A stretch of 64,000 nt of DNA from DATGMS01 sp035303945 (lineage in GTDB: Bacteria; Bacteroidota; Bacteroidia; Cytophagales; Cyclobacteriaceae): NCBI GenBank assembly GCA_035303945.1, contig DATGQZ010000060.1, positions 1-64,000 of the forward strand. The letters run 5' to 3'. The position numbers and the translations under genes were made by a program. Each line of letters begins with the position of its first letter. Position 1 is the first letter of the stretch. The notes under the pieces were generated by a model, which searched no databases, was not told where the DNA came from, and saw nothing but the letters and a program-made list of their open reading frames with translations. Positions 1 to 9,345 of the stretch are shown piece by piece.

Positions 1-2988
1 ATCCTTGTTTCCTATCGTAACGGAGGGCCAGGTATTGAAGAATTTTTCATTCAGGCAACGGAAACCACTGACAACTCTGATCCGGAGAATCCGGTAACGA
101 CCACCTGCCCTCCATGTTTTGAAGGGGCAAACAGTAAAGAAGAAATCCGTCAATGTATATTGGATAGCCGGAAAGCGGTACCTGACACCAGGGGATTAGA
201 CTTGGGAGCGCTTCAAATCGGCCCTGATGGGCAAATATATGCAGCGATAGTCGGTTCTAACTTAATTGGTCAGATCCAGGTGGAGCAAAACTGTGGACCT
301 AGCAGGTTCAACCAAAATGCCGTGGAGCCTATGCCTGGAACTTCCAATTTGGGACTTCCTTCCTTTGTACAAAATTCTGGGAGCAATATCCCAGATCCAA
401 GCCTAGCCGGGCCTGACCGACTTTGCTTGGATCCGGAAATAGGTGCTTTTGGTATTTTTGAGGGAGGAGGAGAGCCAGACATTGACCGCTATTCCTGGAC
501 TGTCACCAATGAGGAAGGCACCGTCGTTCATTCCGTTAGCGGCCTTGGGGAGGACTTTCAGAATCTGGAATATAGCTTTCCAGCTGCTGGTATTTATCAA
601 GTGAACCTGGAAGTGGAGCGCTGCGGTACACCTTGGGAAGAATCCTTCCGTTTGGAAGTTGAAGTGTATGACATTCCACAAATTATCCTTCCCTCCGATA
701 TTCCGCTATGCGCAGACAATACCGTTGAATTGACGGCAGTGGATCCCGATGATCCCGAACTCGACAACTATAGCTTCATTTGGGTAAATGCGGCTGGGGA
801 TACCTTAGGAACTGAAAATACAATAGTGGTTACAGAGGAGAGCATCTACACGGTCACCGTGGCCTATAAGTTGCCGGCGGGAGCGGATCCGGAAATGTTT
901 CAAACCTGCCCTGCTACTCAGTCAGTCTTTGTAGGACCTACTTTTGAATTTGAGATTGATCAAACTGCAGAAGAAGTATGTTTAGGTGAATCCGTCACCT
1001 TTACACCAGACACGCCGGTGAGTGGCACCTGGTTCGCCCTGCAGGAAGGAGCGGATGAAAGTATTCCCTTAGGTGAGTCCTTTTCTCTCGAGTTAAACAC
1101 CCGCGATCTGCGTGATCCAGGTAGCTATGAAATCATTTTCCGCACTGCAGATCCTTTGGACAGTACCTGCACCGTAGAAAAAATATTGGACCTGCAGGTT
1201 AATCCTCTTCCCGAATGGACTTATAGCCAACGTTCAGACGCATCCAATTGTGACGCTGAAGATGGTTCTGTAACCATCCGCGCGTTAACTGACATTGACA
1301 GCCTTTTCATTGAGGGCATTGAGGAAGTTTTCACCTTGTTAGCCAATGAAACTGTGCGGCTGACCGATCTTGCCGTAGGCTATTACAATGTCAGAGCAGT
1401 GAATGGCGGCTGTGAGAGTGGTAGAAGCATTGTAATATCAAATAGAAATCCGCCCAGAGAGCTTGAATACGTAATTCATGGGGTTTCTGAAAAATGTAAC
1501 GATCCTAATACGGGACTGTTTCGATTGGTATTTCCAAACGGTCCGACTTCCGGCACTTATTATATCAGAAGCGAAGTGGACGACTTGGTCGTAACCGGTG
1601 ACTTCAGTAACCAATCTGTATTGGAAATTCCGGTCCCACCTGGTGTATACAAGGTTGAAATAGTTGGTGAAGATGGCTGTAGGTATCCCGATACCACGAC
1701 CTTTTTCATGGACCCTGTACCTGGAGCCGAGTTTTCCATTCCTGATCAAGTGAGCTCCTGCGGCCCCTTTACTTTCAGGCCCGTAAGCCAACTTGCAGTG
1801 AGGTACACCCTGATAGATGCAACGGGCAATGAGTCTGGTCCAGCCGCGGATGGCAGTTTTACCCTTGTGGAAGCCGGCACCTATACCGTGCGTGCAGAAG
1901 GGCTCAATCCTGAGGACAATCTATGCCCGGTAGAAAAAACCATACAAGTAGATCTGGGTGAAGTAGTTGCGTTTGAATTGATCAGACCGGATTTATCTTG
2001 TGAGGGACCCTTCACGTATGAAATTGATTTGTTGGGCCGAAATCCAAATGAAGTTGATATTCGTTGGTTTGATGATCTGGGCCAACGCGTCGCCAGCAGT
2101 ATTACATTCACCCCTTCCATTGCCGGTGAGTATGCTGTAGAGGTGGGCCTTTCAGGAACCATCAACTGCCCTGGCTCCCGGGAAGCGTTTACGGTACCTG
2201 AACCAGCCACGCCAATAGAAATATTTCTAGAGTTTACGCCCTTCTGCGGAGAAGACGCCTTTACTACACTTAGCATTGATGCTGATCTAGCACAGGTAGC
2301 TGAAATTGTTTGGCTGGAGGAGTCCAATGGGATATTTGAAGTTATCCCTAACACAGAGGGAGAGGAAAGCATTTCTGTCACTTCTGCCGGTAGTTACCGC
2401 GTGGTTGTATATAATACTTCGGGATGTGAAATCGGACGAGATGAAGTTGCTATCAGCCGATCGACGATCGTCCCGCCGGTATTGGAGGAGAGGTATGTCA
2501 TATGTCCAGCGGAGAATATTACCCGTTTACTTGACCCAGGCGTTTATGATAGCTATGCATGGATCTTAGACAACGAAACTTTATCTACGGAAGCTCGCTT
2601 TAGTCCGATAATAGCAGGCAGGTACCAGCTTCGCGTTGCTGATGAGGCGGGCTGTGAATTTGTAGTGGAATTTGTAGTGGAAGAGGATTGTGAAATGAAA
2701 ATCACTTTTCCAAACGCCATCACGCCGGACGCTAAGGATAAGGGATTTGTAATTTATGCCAATGATTTTGTCGATGAAGTGGAAACGCTCATCTACAACC
2801 GTTGGGGCGAACTCATCTTCCATTGTACACATCAAAATGTAGAGCCGGGAACATCCTTCTGCCCATGGGATGGAAGGATCAACGGCAAGCTGGTACCCAT
2901 AGGAACCTATCCCATTATAATAAGGTTTAAAAGCGAAAATCAAGGTCTTGAAAAAATAATAAAGACAGCCCTCGTTGTAGTAGAGTAA
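1..2988 (+). CDS. T9SS type B cargo protein with CHU_C C-terminal domain (5' partial)
   Basis: The reading frame is open from base 1, so the gene starts before the window; the TTG at 160 is only an internal codon. The first visible part has the pattern GPDGQIYAA, typical of the beta-propeller repeats at the front of such cargo proteins. About 850 residues of cysteine-containing Ig/PKD-like beta-sandwich repeats follow. The last 90 residues (FPNAITPD, IYNRWGELIF, WDG, GTYP) are the gliding-motility-associated CHU_C sorting domain used by the type IX secretion system. The protein should be exported across the outer membrane and attached to the surface or released. The gene at 4020-6704 is a paralogue along nearly the whole visible repeat part. 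The ligand is unknown. The stop lies two bases before the yaaA start. Confidence 0.85.
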   Translation: MLVSYRNGGPGIEEFFIQATETTDNSDPENPVTTTCPPCFEGANSKEEIRQCILDSRKAVPDTRGLDLGALQIGPDGQIYAAIVGSNLIGQIQVEQNCGPSRFNQNAVEPMPGTSNLGLPSFVQNSGSNIPDPSLAGPDRLCLDPEIGAFGIFEGGGEPDIDRYSWTVTNEEGTVVHSVSGLGEDFQNLEYSFPAAGIYQVNLEVERCGTPWEESFRLEVEVYDIPQIILPSDIPLCADNTVELTAVDPDDPELDNYSFIWVNAAGDTLGTENTIVVTEESIYTVTVAYKLPAGADPEMFQTCPATQSVFVGPTFEFEIDQTAEEVCLGESVTFTPDTPVSGTWFALQEGADESIPLGESFSLELNTRDLRDPGSYEIIFRTADPLDSTCTVEKILDLQVNPLPEWTYSQRSDASNCDAEDGSVTIRALTDIDSLFIEGIEEVFTLLANETVRLTDLAVGYYNVRAVNGGCESGRSIVISNRNPPRELEYVIHGVSEKCNDPNTGLFRLVFPNGPTSGTYYIRSEVDDLVVTGDFSNQSVLEIPVPPGVYKVEIVGEDGCRYPDTTTFFMDPVPGAEFSIPDQVSSCGPFTFRPVSQLAVRYTLIDATGNESGPAADGSFTLVEAGTYTVRAEGLNPEDNLCPVEKTIQVDLGEVVAFELIRPDLSCEGPFTYEIDLLGRNPNEVDIRWFDDLGQRVASSITFTPSIAGEYAVEVGLSGTINCPGSREAFTVPEPATPIEIFLEFTPFCGEDAFTTLSIDADLAQVAEIVWLEESNGIFEVIPNTEGEESISVTSAGSYRVVVYNTSGCEIGRDEVAISRSTIVPPVLEERYVICPAENITRLLDPGVYDSYAWILDNETLSTEARFSPIIAGRYQLRVADEAGCEFVVEFVVEEDCEMKITFPNAITPDAKDKGFVIYANDFVDEVETLIYNRWGELIFHCTHQNVEPGTSFCPWDGRINGKLVPIGTYPIIIRFKSENQGLEKIIKTALVVVE

Positions 2989-2990
2989 AT

Positions 2991-3743
2991 ATGATAACAG
3001 TTATTTCACCCGCAAAGACGTTAGACTTAAGCCCCGTACAAACATCAACTGTCACCGAGCCCCAGTTTAAAAAAGAAATAAAAGAATTGGCTGGCATTAT
3101 GCAGAAAAAGTCACGTGCTGACCTTCAAGCATTGATGAATATCAGCGAAAACATCGCTGATCTCAACAAAGAACGATTCAAGAATTTTTCTTCCGAATTT
3201 ACCTTAGCCAATTCAAAGCCCGCATTGTTTGCCTTTAAAGGTGATGTATATCGTAAGATGAATGTGGAAGATTATTCCCAGGAGCAGCTTGCGTTCGCCC
3301 AAGAACACCTTCGGATATTGTCAGGATTGTACGGATTGCTTAAACCTCTTGATTTGATGCAGCCTTACCGGCTGGAAATGGGGATCAAGCTGAAAAACAA
3401 AAAGGCCGACGATCTCTATGGCTTTTGGCAAAATAAAATTACCAAAGCACTGGATGAAGCAGCAACAGATGGAACGGTTATTAACCTTGCCTCGCAGGAA
3501 TATTTCAAAGCGATCAATCCCAAAAAATTAAAAGCCAAAGTAATACATATTACCTTCAAAGAATACCGAGAAGGTAAGTACAAGATCATCGCTATTTTTG
3601 CCAAACAAGCTAGAGGCTTAATGGCAAATTATATTATTGAAAATCAAATCAATGAGCCAGAACTGCTGAAGTTGTTTAATGTGGACCAATATGAGTATTC
3701 CGAACAGCTAAGCACTGCTGATGAATGGGTTTTTATTCGATAA
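2991..3743 (+). CDS. yaaA: Peroxide stress protein YaaA (UPF0246/DUF328)
   Basis: The 250-residue protein has the full length of the family and opens with the signature MITVISPAKTLD, followed by the conserved stretches FKGDVYRKMN, LSGLYGLLKPLD and PYRLEMG. YaaA is a cytosolic protein that lowers free intracellular iron and limits DNA damage during hydrogen peroxide stress in Escherichia coli, and it binds DNA; its biochemical activity is not fully settled. The ATG is two bases after the stop of the upstream T9SS cargo gene, so the two may be co-transcribed although they have no evident functional link. Confidence 0.93.
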   Translation: MITVISPAKTLDLSPVQTSTVTEPQFKKEIKELAGIMQKKSRADLQALMNISENIADLNKERFKNFSSEFTLANSKPALFAFKGDVYRKMNVEDYSQEQLAFAQEHLRILSGLYGLLKPLDLMQPYRLEMGIKLKNKKADDLYGFWQNKITKALDEAATDGTVINLASQEYFKAINPKKLKAKVIHITFKEYREGKYKIIAIFAKQARGLMANYIIENQINEPELLKLFNVDQYEYSEQLSTADEWVFIR

Positions 3744-3971
3744 AAGCACGTAGAAAAAACGGACTCCCCCGAGAGAGGTATGCTAGGAATAGTTATTGCT
3801 AACTGCCCTCTTGTAAGAAATAAGGTACAACTTCGCCAAAGCAAAAGCGTCAGGTTTACCTTTGACCGCTTAAGCTGATGTAACAGTTACCCTCAACGGT
3901 GATAACTCTGGGGAAAAGGAATTATTTCCATATAGAAAAAATTAACCTTATTTTTCTATTAAACTTAGTCA

Positions 3972-3979
3972 TAAATTTG
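3972..3979 (+). promoter_or_regulatory. Candidate -7 box for the second T9SS cargo gene
   Basis: The octamer TAAATTTG matches the Bacteroidota -7 consensus TAnnTTTG and lies 40 bases before the ATG at 4020. No TTG stands at the expected -33 distance, so the assignment rests on one box and on position. Nothing else was recognised in the 276 bases between yaaA and this gene. Confidence 0.35.
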
Positions 3980-4019
3980 CTAATGATTTTATCAGAAATG
4001 AGCATTAATAAAGGATAAA

Positions 4020-6704
4020 ATGATACTGCGTACCTATCTGCTTTTACCAATTTTTATCCTTTCATCTGTATTTGCATTTGTTTTCAACATGTTACCCTTC
4101 GGATTAACCGAAGACAGCTTGAGGGCAGAGCCGGAACTGAAGGGACCAACGGGGGTTTGCTTAAGTGCTGCCTCGGGCTTTGCTTACGCCGAGTACACCG
4201 CTGGCGGCGATCCCACAGATATTTTTAACTGGTTTATATACGATGAGGCAGGCTTTGAAGTGTATAGCCTATCTGGTCAAGGCTCGAACAAAATTACATT
4301 TGCCTATTCAAAAACGGGAAACTATCAGGTCAGCTTAAGGGTATACCGTGGCGGTAATCAAAACTATTACCAGCAGACGATGAACGTAATTGTTCAGACC
4401 GGACCTGTGTTCAACATGCCCCCGGATGTGGTGCTTTGCGGCAACGATGCGGTGACAATCACTGCGGTCAGTGACGACCCGGCCCTCAATCCCAATTTTG
4501 CTCAATTTAATTTTGTGTGGACCAACCAAGTAGGGGACGTGGTCAGTCGCCAAAATGAGGTAACCCTCACCGAAGAAGGAAGATATTTTGTAAGGGTAAC
4601 TACACCTGCCTGTACAGTGGATGCCACTACTTTTGCGGGCCCTTCTATTGAGGTGGAGGTGACACCCTCAGCTACGGTTGCCTGTCTTGGGCAAACAGTC
4701 ATCTATACTCCTGACGTACCGATTAACGCCTCTTGGTCCTACCAAAAAGCTGGGCAAACCAGCAGAACACCTCTGGGCAAGTCATTTGGATTAAATTTGG
4801 ATACCGATGAGCTGGAAGGTCTCGGCGATTACACTATTTTCTTTAATGCAGAGGATGAAAACAACCCAGGATGTTCTGTAGAACAGTCTTTCCCGTTACA
4901 GGTCAATGAAGGGGCTGCATTTACCCTTACGAAAATCTCTGATGCAGATGATTGTGATGATACGGGCGGGTCATTTAGGATAAGGGCTGGCTCCAGGTTA
5001 GATGAAGTAACTATTGAAGGTGTACCTGGGGAATCATTTGCAATGGCTCCCAATGAAGAAAGAATTATTTCGGGATTAACCGCAAAAACCTATATCGTCA
5101 AAGGAAGATTAAATGGCTGCACAGTATCAAGACTGATGACCATTGACAATTCAAATTTCGACGATCCCATTGAATTTACTGTTGAACTAGCCGAAGAAGG
5201 ATCTTGCTCTGCATCAGGAATTGACGGAGGTGCAGTGACCCTCAGCTTTGCCGGAGGACCTGGCACCTACTCCATCTATTCGTCTAACGGCACCGAAGTA
5301 ACTGGCTCTTTTAGAGCGGGCGATGTGCTGACGGAAGAATTGCGGGGGGGAACCTATCAGGTACAGGTTAGGGATGCCAATAATTGTACAAGTCCTGATG
5401 TAAAAACTGTCACCGTTCCCACTCCCCGACAAGTAAGTTTCTCAGTCCCCTCAACACTGACAGCCTGTGAATTTTTTGAATTTAGCCCAGAGTCAGATCA
5501 GGATCTGACCTACGTACTCACTGCTCCGGATGGTAGCACCCAGCGCGGCAATTCTGAAACAGTCTTTAGGATGGAAGCATCTGGTACTTATACTATGCTC
5601 GCCACCCACAACGATCCTAATTCGGGGCTATGCCCTAGAAGAAGGGCCATGGAAGTGACCGTCAACCAACAACTGAAGTACGATTATTCTCAACGCTATA
5701 TTGATTGCTATGGAAATCAAATCTTTACTGCCGAACTTGGATCGCTGCGACCTTCTGATGTGGTGATACGCTGGAGAACAGCTGCAGGTGTAATCGTCGG
5801 AAGAGAGAAAGAGTTTTATCCCCCTTCAACCGGAGACTACACGTTGGATGTACAGCCTCGGGCAAGTAGTGCTTGTCCCTCCCAACCCATCGCTTTCAGT
5901 GTAGATATTCCTCAGCTAACTTACGATGTGGATATTAGTGCTACATCATTTTGCGGTGAGGATGTATTCTCTACCCTGAGGGCAGAAGAAGAATTTAACA
6001 TGGAACGACAATATCAATGGTTCCATACCGATTCCGCAGGTGTTGTTACCGAACTTCTTGAGTTTCACAACCAAAGGGAAATCGACGTAACAGAAGAAGG
6101 TACCTACGAGGTCGTAGTAAGAAGACTGGAGGAGCCGATGTGCGAGTTGGGACGGGCTTCCTATGATTTGATCAAAGCCGAGGGTATTTCCCTAGATCTT
6201 CAAGATGAATACCAAATCTGTACTGCGGAAAACTTTTTCCCCAGCATTAATCCAGGCGTATTTGACAGCTATAGTTGGCTGCTTGATGGCGTGAAGGTTG
6301 ACTCTACCGACACCTTCAGACCCAATGTAGAAGGGAGCTATGAGCTCATCGTAACCGACTCCAAAGGGTGTGAAACCAGCGCGGCTTTTGAGGTCAAAGA
6401 CACATGCGTTACACTTGCCAGGTATCCCAATGCTTTGATGCCGGCTGATCCCACCAAAGATTTCAGGATCTATCTGGACCCACTGATTCAGCATGTGGAA
6501 ATATTCATCTACAACAGGGCCGGGGAGTTAGTGTACCACTGTGCGTCAGCCGTTACTGACCATAGTCAAGCGTATTGCATATGGGATGGCACCATCAATG
6601 GCAAACTCGCTCCTATTGGGAGTTATCCCCTGATCATGCGTTTGACCAGTGAGGAGAACCAGATTAATGAGGAACTCCAGAAAAGCCTGATGATTATAGA
6701 ATAG
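4020..6704 (+). CDS. T9SS type B cargo protein, Ig/PKD-like repeats plus CHU_C domain
   Basis: The 894-residue protein begins with a hydrophobic signal peptide (residues 2-25, LLLPIFILSSVFAFVF). Cysteine-bearing beta-sandwich repeats fill about residues 35-790, with blocks such as CLGQTVIYTPD, ADDCDDTGGSF and CGEDVFSTL. The CHU_C sorting domain closes the protein (YPNALMPADP, IYNRAGELVYH, WDGTINGK, GSYPLIMRL). It aligns block by block with the protein encoded before yaaA but lacks that protein's propeller-like front, because the signal peptide leads almost directly into the first PKD-like repeat. It is probably a surface or secreted adhesin-like filament protein. The substrate and the need for a partner cannot be read from sequence. 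Confidence 0.88.
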   Translation: MILRTYLLLPIFILSSVFAFVFNMLPFGLTEDSLRAEPELKGPTGVCLSAASGFAYAEYTAGGDPTDIFNWFIYDEAGFEVYSLSGQGSNKITFAYSKTGNYQVSLRVYRGGNQNYYQQTMNVIVQTGPVFNMPPDVVLCGNDAVTITAVSDDPALNPNFAQFNFVWTNQVGDVVSRQNEVTLTEEGRYFVRVTTPACTVDATTFAGPSIEVEVTPSATVACLGQTVIYTPDVPINASWSYQKAGQTSRTPLGKSFGLNLDTDELEGLGDYTIFFNAEDENNPGCSVEQSFPLQVNEGAAFTLTKISDADDCDDTGGSFRIRAGSRLDEVTIEGVPGESFAMAPNEERIISGLTAKTYIVKGRLNGCTVSRLMTIDNSNFDDPIEFTVELAEEGSCSASGIDGGAVTLSFAGGPGTYSIYSSNGTEVTGSFRAGDVLTEELRGGTYQVQVRDANNCTSPDVKTVTVPTPRQVSFSVPSTLTACEFFEFSPESDQDLTYVLTAPDGSTQRGNSETVFRMEASGTYTMLATHNDPNSGLCPRRRAMEVTVNQQLKYDYSQRYIDCYGNQIFTAELGSLRPSDVVIRWRTAAGVIVGREKEFYPPSTGDYTLDVQPRASSACPSQPIAFSVDIPQLTYDVDISATSFCGEDVFSTLRAEEEFNMERQYQWFHTDSAGVVTELLEFHNQREIDVTEEGTYEVVVRRLEEPMCELGRASYDLIKAEGISLDLQDEYQICTAENFFPSINPGVFDSYSWLLDGVKVDSTDTFRPNVEGSYELIVTDSKGCETSAAFEVKDTCVTLARYPNALMPADPTKDFRIYLDPLIQHVEIFIYNRAGELVYHCASAVTDHSQAYCIWDGTINGKLAPIGSYPLIMRLTSEENQINEELQKSLMIIE

Positions 6705-6709
6705 CGTAT

Positions 6710-6791
6710 GGAATGAATAGGAGTTCTTTAGCTTGTAACTTTTTCGAAGTGGAGGTTAACTTAAAGAACGTCCTCCATTCCTTATTTTTAT
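6710..6791 (+). terminator. Long imperfect hairpin and U-rich tail after the T9SS cargo gene
   Basis: GGAATG at 6710-6715 pairs with CATTCC at 6776-6781, and the arms continue inward with GTTCTTTA facing TAAAGAAC, giving a stem of roughly 25 pairs with bulges. A T-rich run (TTATTTTTAT) follows. It begins six bases after the stop codon, which fits an intrinsic terminator. Confidence 0.6.
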
Positions 6792-7168
6792 CGATCATCT
6801 GGAGGGATTTGACCCTGGAAATGCAGAAGTTCTTTGCAAAGCCACCGATCCTGAAGCAACGGCTACCGCTGAGTCTTTCTGCCGTTCCCACCGACTGCTA
6901 TAGAAAATAAATGAGTAGGTTGGCAAAAAATAAAAAACAGCTCATTAGAAATCTAATCAACAAATAGGCAAGGCAAAGCGGAATTTTTGGCAGCTGACGG
7001 TTTAAAATCAAAGGTTGGGCTTCCCACAGTGTTTTTCGTTCGCTCGTCATAAATTTGGACTTTATTTACCTAAAAAAATCGAAAGGTTACTCCATTTTTT
7101 TTATATTGCCCAGATGATTGTTTTAATCAACCCTAAAACATAATAACCAACGTTTAAACCCAACTTTT
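6792..7168. other. Intergenic region before the MFS gene, no gene seen
   Basis: Short frames here have no coding character and no recognisable product. The only signal found is a promoter-like TAAATTTG at 7050-7057. Confidence 0.5.
7050..7057 (+). promoter_or_regulatory. Candidate -7 box for the MFS transporter
   Basis: TAAATTTG fits the Bacteroidota TAnnTTTG consensus, 112 bases before the ATG at 7169. The -33 position reads GTG rather than TTG. The implied leader is about 105 nt. Confidence 0.35.
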
Positions 7169-8401
7169 ATGAACGAAAACATTAACAGAAGTGCCCTCTT
7201 TAATGGGAGTTGCTTCGCCCTAATCACGACAGCCTTTACTTTCTCCATACGGGCGGGGATTTTGCCTGAACTCGGAGAAACTTTTGGCTTGACAGCAGCC
7301 CAACTGGGCTTTATTAACTCCATGTGGTTCTTAGGTTTTCCTATCTCCATGATCATCGGGGGATTGGTATACCATTCCTTTGGACCAAAGAACATTATGA
7401 GGGTAGCTTTTGTCGCCCACACCTTGGGTATATTGCTTACCATCTATGCAGGCGGATATACCAGCCTTTTGATTTCCACGCTGTTTATCGGCTTCGGTAA
7501 CGGCTGTACAGAAGCGGCTTGTAACCCCATGATCGCTGACATGTACTCCAGCGACAAAATCGACAAAATGCTGAATAGGTTCCACATGTGGTTCCCAGGT
7601 GGCATTTTTATAGGGGCCATTATCTCTTATATTATGACTAGCTTAGGGCTTGGATGGGAAGCTCAAATGTGGGTAACCATGATCCCTACTGTTATCTACT
7701 TCTACCTGTTCTTCGGCAAAGCTTTCCCAAAACCAAAGGTGGAAGGCGTTACTTCTTTGGGCGAAAACTTCAAAGCGATGCTCAGCCCTACTTTCATCTT
7801 CCTTTTCGTAGCCATGTCCCTTACTGCTATCTCTGAGTTTGGCCCGCAGCAGTGGGTTAACGTTGTTATGAGTGCAAGTGGCGCAAGTGGTATGTTGATC
7901 CTTGCTTTGACTACAGGCCTAATGGCAGTAGGACGCTTCTTCGCAGGTCCTATCGTTGGCAAATTGGGCCAAACCGGTATTCTTCTGGGAGGTGCTGTAT
8001 TTGCAACCATCGGTATTTATATGTTTAGTGTTGTTACAGGAGGCTTGGCCTACCTTGCAGCCATCATCTTCGCTGTAGGTGTTTGTTTCTTCTGGCCAAC
8101 CATGGTAGGAGCTACCGCCACCCGCGTTCCCCTGAGTGGTGCGCTAGGAATGTCCATCATCGGTGGCGTAGGTATGTTCTCTACGGCTATTTGGCAACCA
8201 GTGATCGGTTCATGGATCGATGAAGCCCGTGCTACCAACCAGGCTGCTGGCCTAAGCGGCAATGAATTGGAATTAGCAGCAGGACAAGATACCCTAGAAA
8301 AAATGGTGTTGTTCCCTGTGATCTTGATCGTGCTCTTTACGATCTTCTACTTCTGGCAGAAAAACAAAAAGCCTGCAGTACAAGCTGCAGCAGTTCACTA
8401 A
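7169..8401 (+). CDS. MFS transporter, probable sugar:proton symporter
   Basis: The 410-residue protein has about twelve hydrophobic segments and the usual MFS length. The stretch GFGNGCTEAACNPMIADMY followed by FHMWFPGG resembles the fucose/galactose/hexose permease branch (FHS family). A charged loop near residues 185-200 (KAFPKPKVEG) separates the two six-helix halves. It should import a small sugar or similar solute across the inner membrane. The substrate is not readable. The gene stands alone, with a promoter-like box upstream and a perfect terminator directly downstream, so it is probably monocistronic. It might serve the glycan-degrading genes further along, but no direct link is visible. 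Confidence 0.82.
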   Translation: MNENINRSALFNGSCFALITTAFTFSIRAGILPELGETFGLTAAQLGFINSMWFLGFPISMIIGGLVYHSFGPKNIMRVAFVAHTLGILLTIYAGGYTSLLISTLFIGFGNGCTEAACNPMIADMYSSDKIDKMLNRFHMWFPGGIFIGAIISYIMTSLGLGWEAQMWVTMIPTVIYFYLFFGKAFPKPKVEGVTSLGENFKAMLSPTFIFLFVAMSLTAISEFGPQQWVNVVMSASGASGMLILALTTGLMAVGRFFAGPIVGKLGQTGILLGGAVFATIGIYMFSVVTGGLAYLAAIIFAVGVCFFWPTMVGATATRVPLSGALGMSIIGGVGMFSTAIWQPVIGSWIDEARATNQAAGLSGNELELAAGQDTLEKMVLFPVILIVLFTIFYFWQKNKKPAVQAAAVH

Positions 8402-8410
8402 ATAAATTAC

Positions 8411-8441
8411 TAAGGCTGTCCTCCCAGACAGCCTTAGTTTT
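8411..8441 (+). terminator. Rho-independent terminator of the MFS gene
   Basis: A perfect ten-base stem (TAAGGCTGTC at 8411-8420, GACAGCCTTA at 8427-8436) with a six-base loop is followed by GTTTTT. It lies nine bases after the MFS stop and between convergent genes. Confidence 0.9.
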
Positions 8442-8501
8442 TACATTAATATTCTCTCTCAGCTCCAAAGCCGTGCTTGTAAAGGAAGAATTAGGGAAAG
8501 T

Positions 8502-9173
8502 TCAGTCCGGCTCAAAATAGTGTTTCCAATGCCCTTTCGGTTGTATTTGCTGAGGATGCCATAGTTCCTGGCGCATACGTTGTGTTGTAGGTGGAGATCG
8601 AAAGTCCTTCCTTTTCAAGTCCCGGATTGCTTTCAGTAGGCCGAGGGCACCATTGTTAGAAATAAAGCTTATTTCGTTTACACTTTTTACATGTTTGAAA
8701 TATGAGCTGTAATCATAGCCTAAGGGGACAATTTTCATAGCTATGTCCTGGTTTCTGAGCATCACGCTCCTTTCATATTGGTAATGAGGCACCGCCTTCA
8801 TCATCTCTTGTTTAAATTCATCCTCCGTGGGAAAGGGAGAAACCTCCACCTCCGACAAATCGACTAGTTTTTCTTTCAATAGGATTTCGACCTGAGCATC
8901 ATTTTTAGCCTCGACCACATATATCTTGGGCTGATATGCAGTATGCGAGATCAACAAGTGATCCCCCAACCTTACCCGGAATGTGAATTCCCCCTTTACA
9001 TTTGTCAGGATCAATTCCCTTCCATTCTGAAGGCTGGCAATGGAGATCGGTTCCTTGGTCCCGCCATCCAATATCCTACCTGATAGAAGAAAGCTATCCT
9101 GCTGTGCAGAGGCTTCCATTGTTACCAAAAACAGGACAATGATTTGAATACCCAACCTCATTTTGGAGCTCAT
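8502..9173 (-). CDS. Small secreted CarboxypepD_reg-like domain protein
   Basis: About 223 residues. The start is placed at the ATG at 9173, or possibly at 9161 (MRLGIQIIVLF); a further in-frame TTG at 9179 is less likely. A signal peptide ending near ASAQ is followed by a carboxypeptidase-regulatory-like beta-sandwich: the pattern LSGRILDGGTKEPIS, ASLQNG, TNVKGEF, then LLISHTAYQPK is the same fold that opens SusC proteins. The rest (residues about 115-223) is polar and charged and matches nothing I know. Free-standing proteins of this kind are common in Bacteroidota envelopes and have no established function. The gene is convergent with the MFS gene. Confidence 0.7.
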   Translation of the reverse strand: MSSKMRLGIQIIVLFLVTMEASAQQDSFLLSGRILDGGTKEPISIASLQNGRELILTNVKGEFTFRVRLGDHLLISHTAYQPKIYVVEAKNDAQVEILLKEKLVDLSEVEVSPFPTEDEFKQEMMKAVPHYQYERSVMLRNQDIAMKIVPLGYDYSSYFKHVKSVNEISFISNNGALGLLKAIRDLKRKDFRSPPTTQRMRQELWHPQQIQPKGHWKHYFEPD

Positions 9174-9220
9174 ATCCAAATCTATCCAAATAACTAGAGA
9201 ATAAAAACCAATTAATATTT

Positions 9221-9293
9221 GTTAACATCGGGTTTAACAACTATTAACGGAAGACATTCCGGCCTGATGGCAACGATATTAACGTTTGTTAAT
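9221..9293. repeat. Cluster of TTAAC half-sites between two minus-strand genes
   Basis: GTTAAC (9221-9226), TTTAAC (9233-9238), ATTAAC (9243-9248) and the inverted pair ATTAAC-gttt-GTTAAT (9278-9293) lie within 73 bases between the FUSC gene and the CarboxypepD_reg gene. Such a cluster may be an operator; no regulator is identified. Confidence 0.35.
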
Positions 9294-9345
9294 GCTATAA
9301 TAATAACTATTGTTTACCCTGCTGAAATCCGTCCATCGGGTTTAT

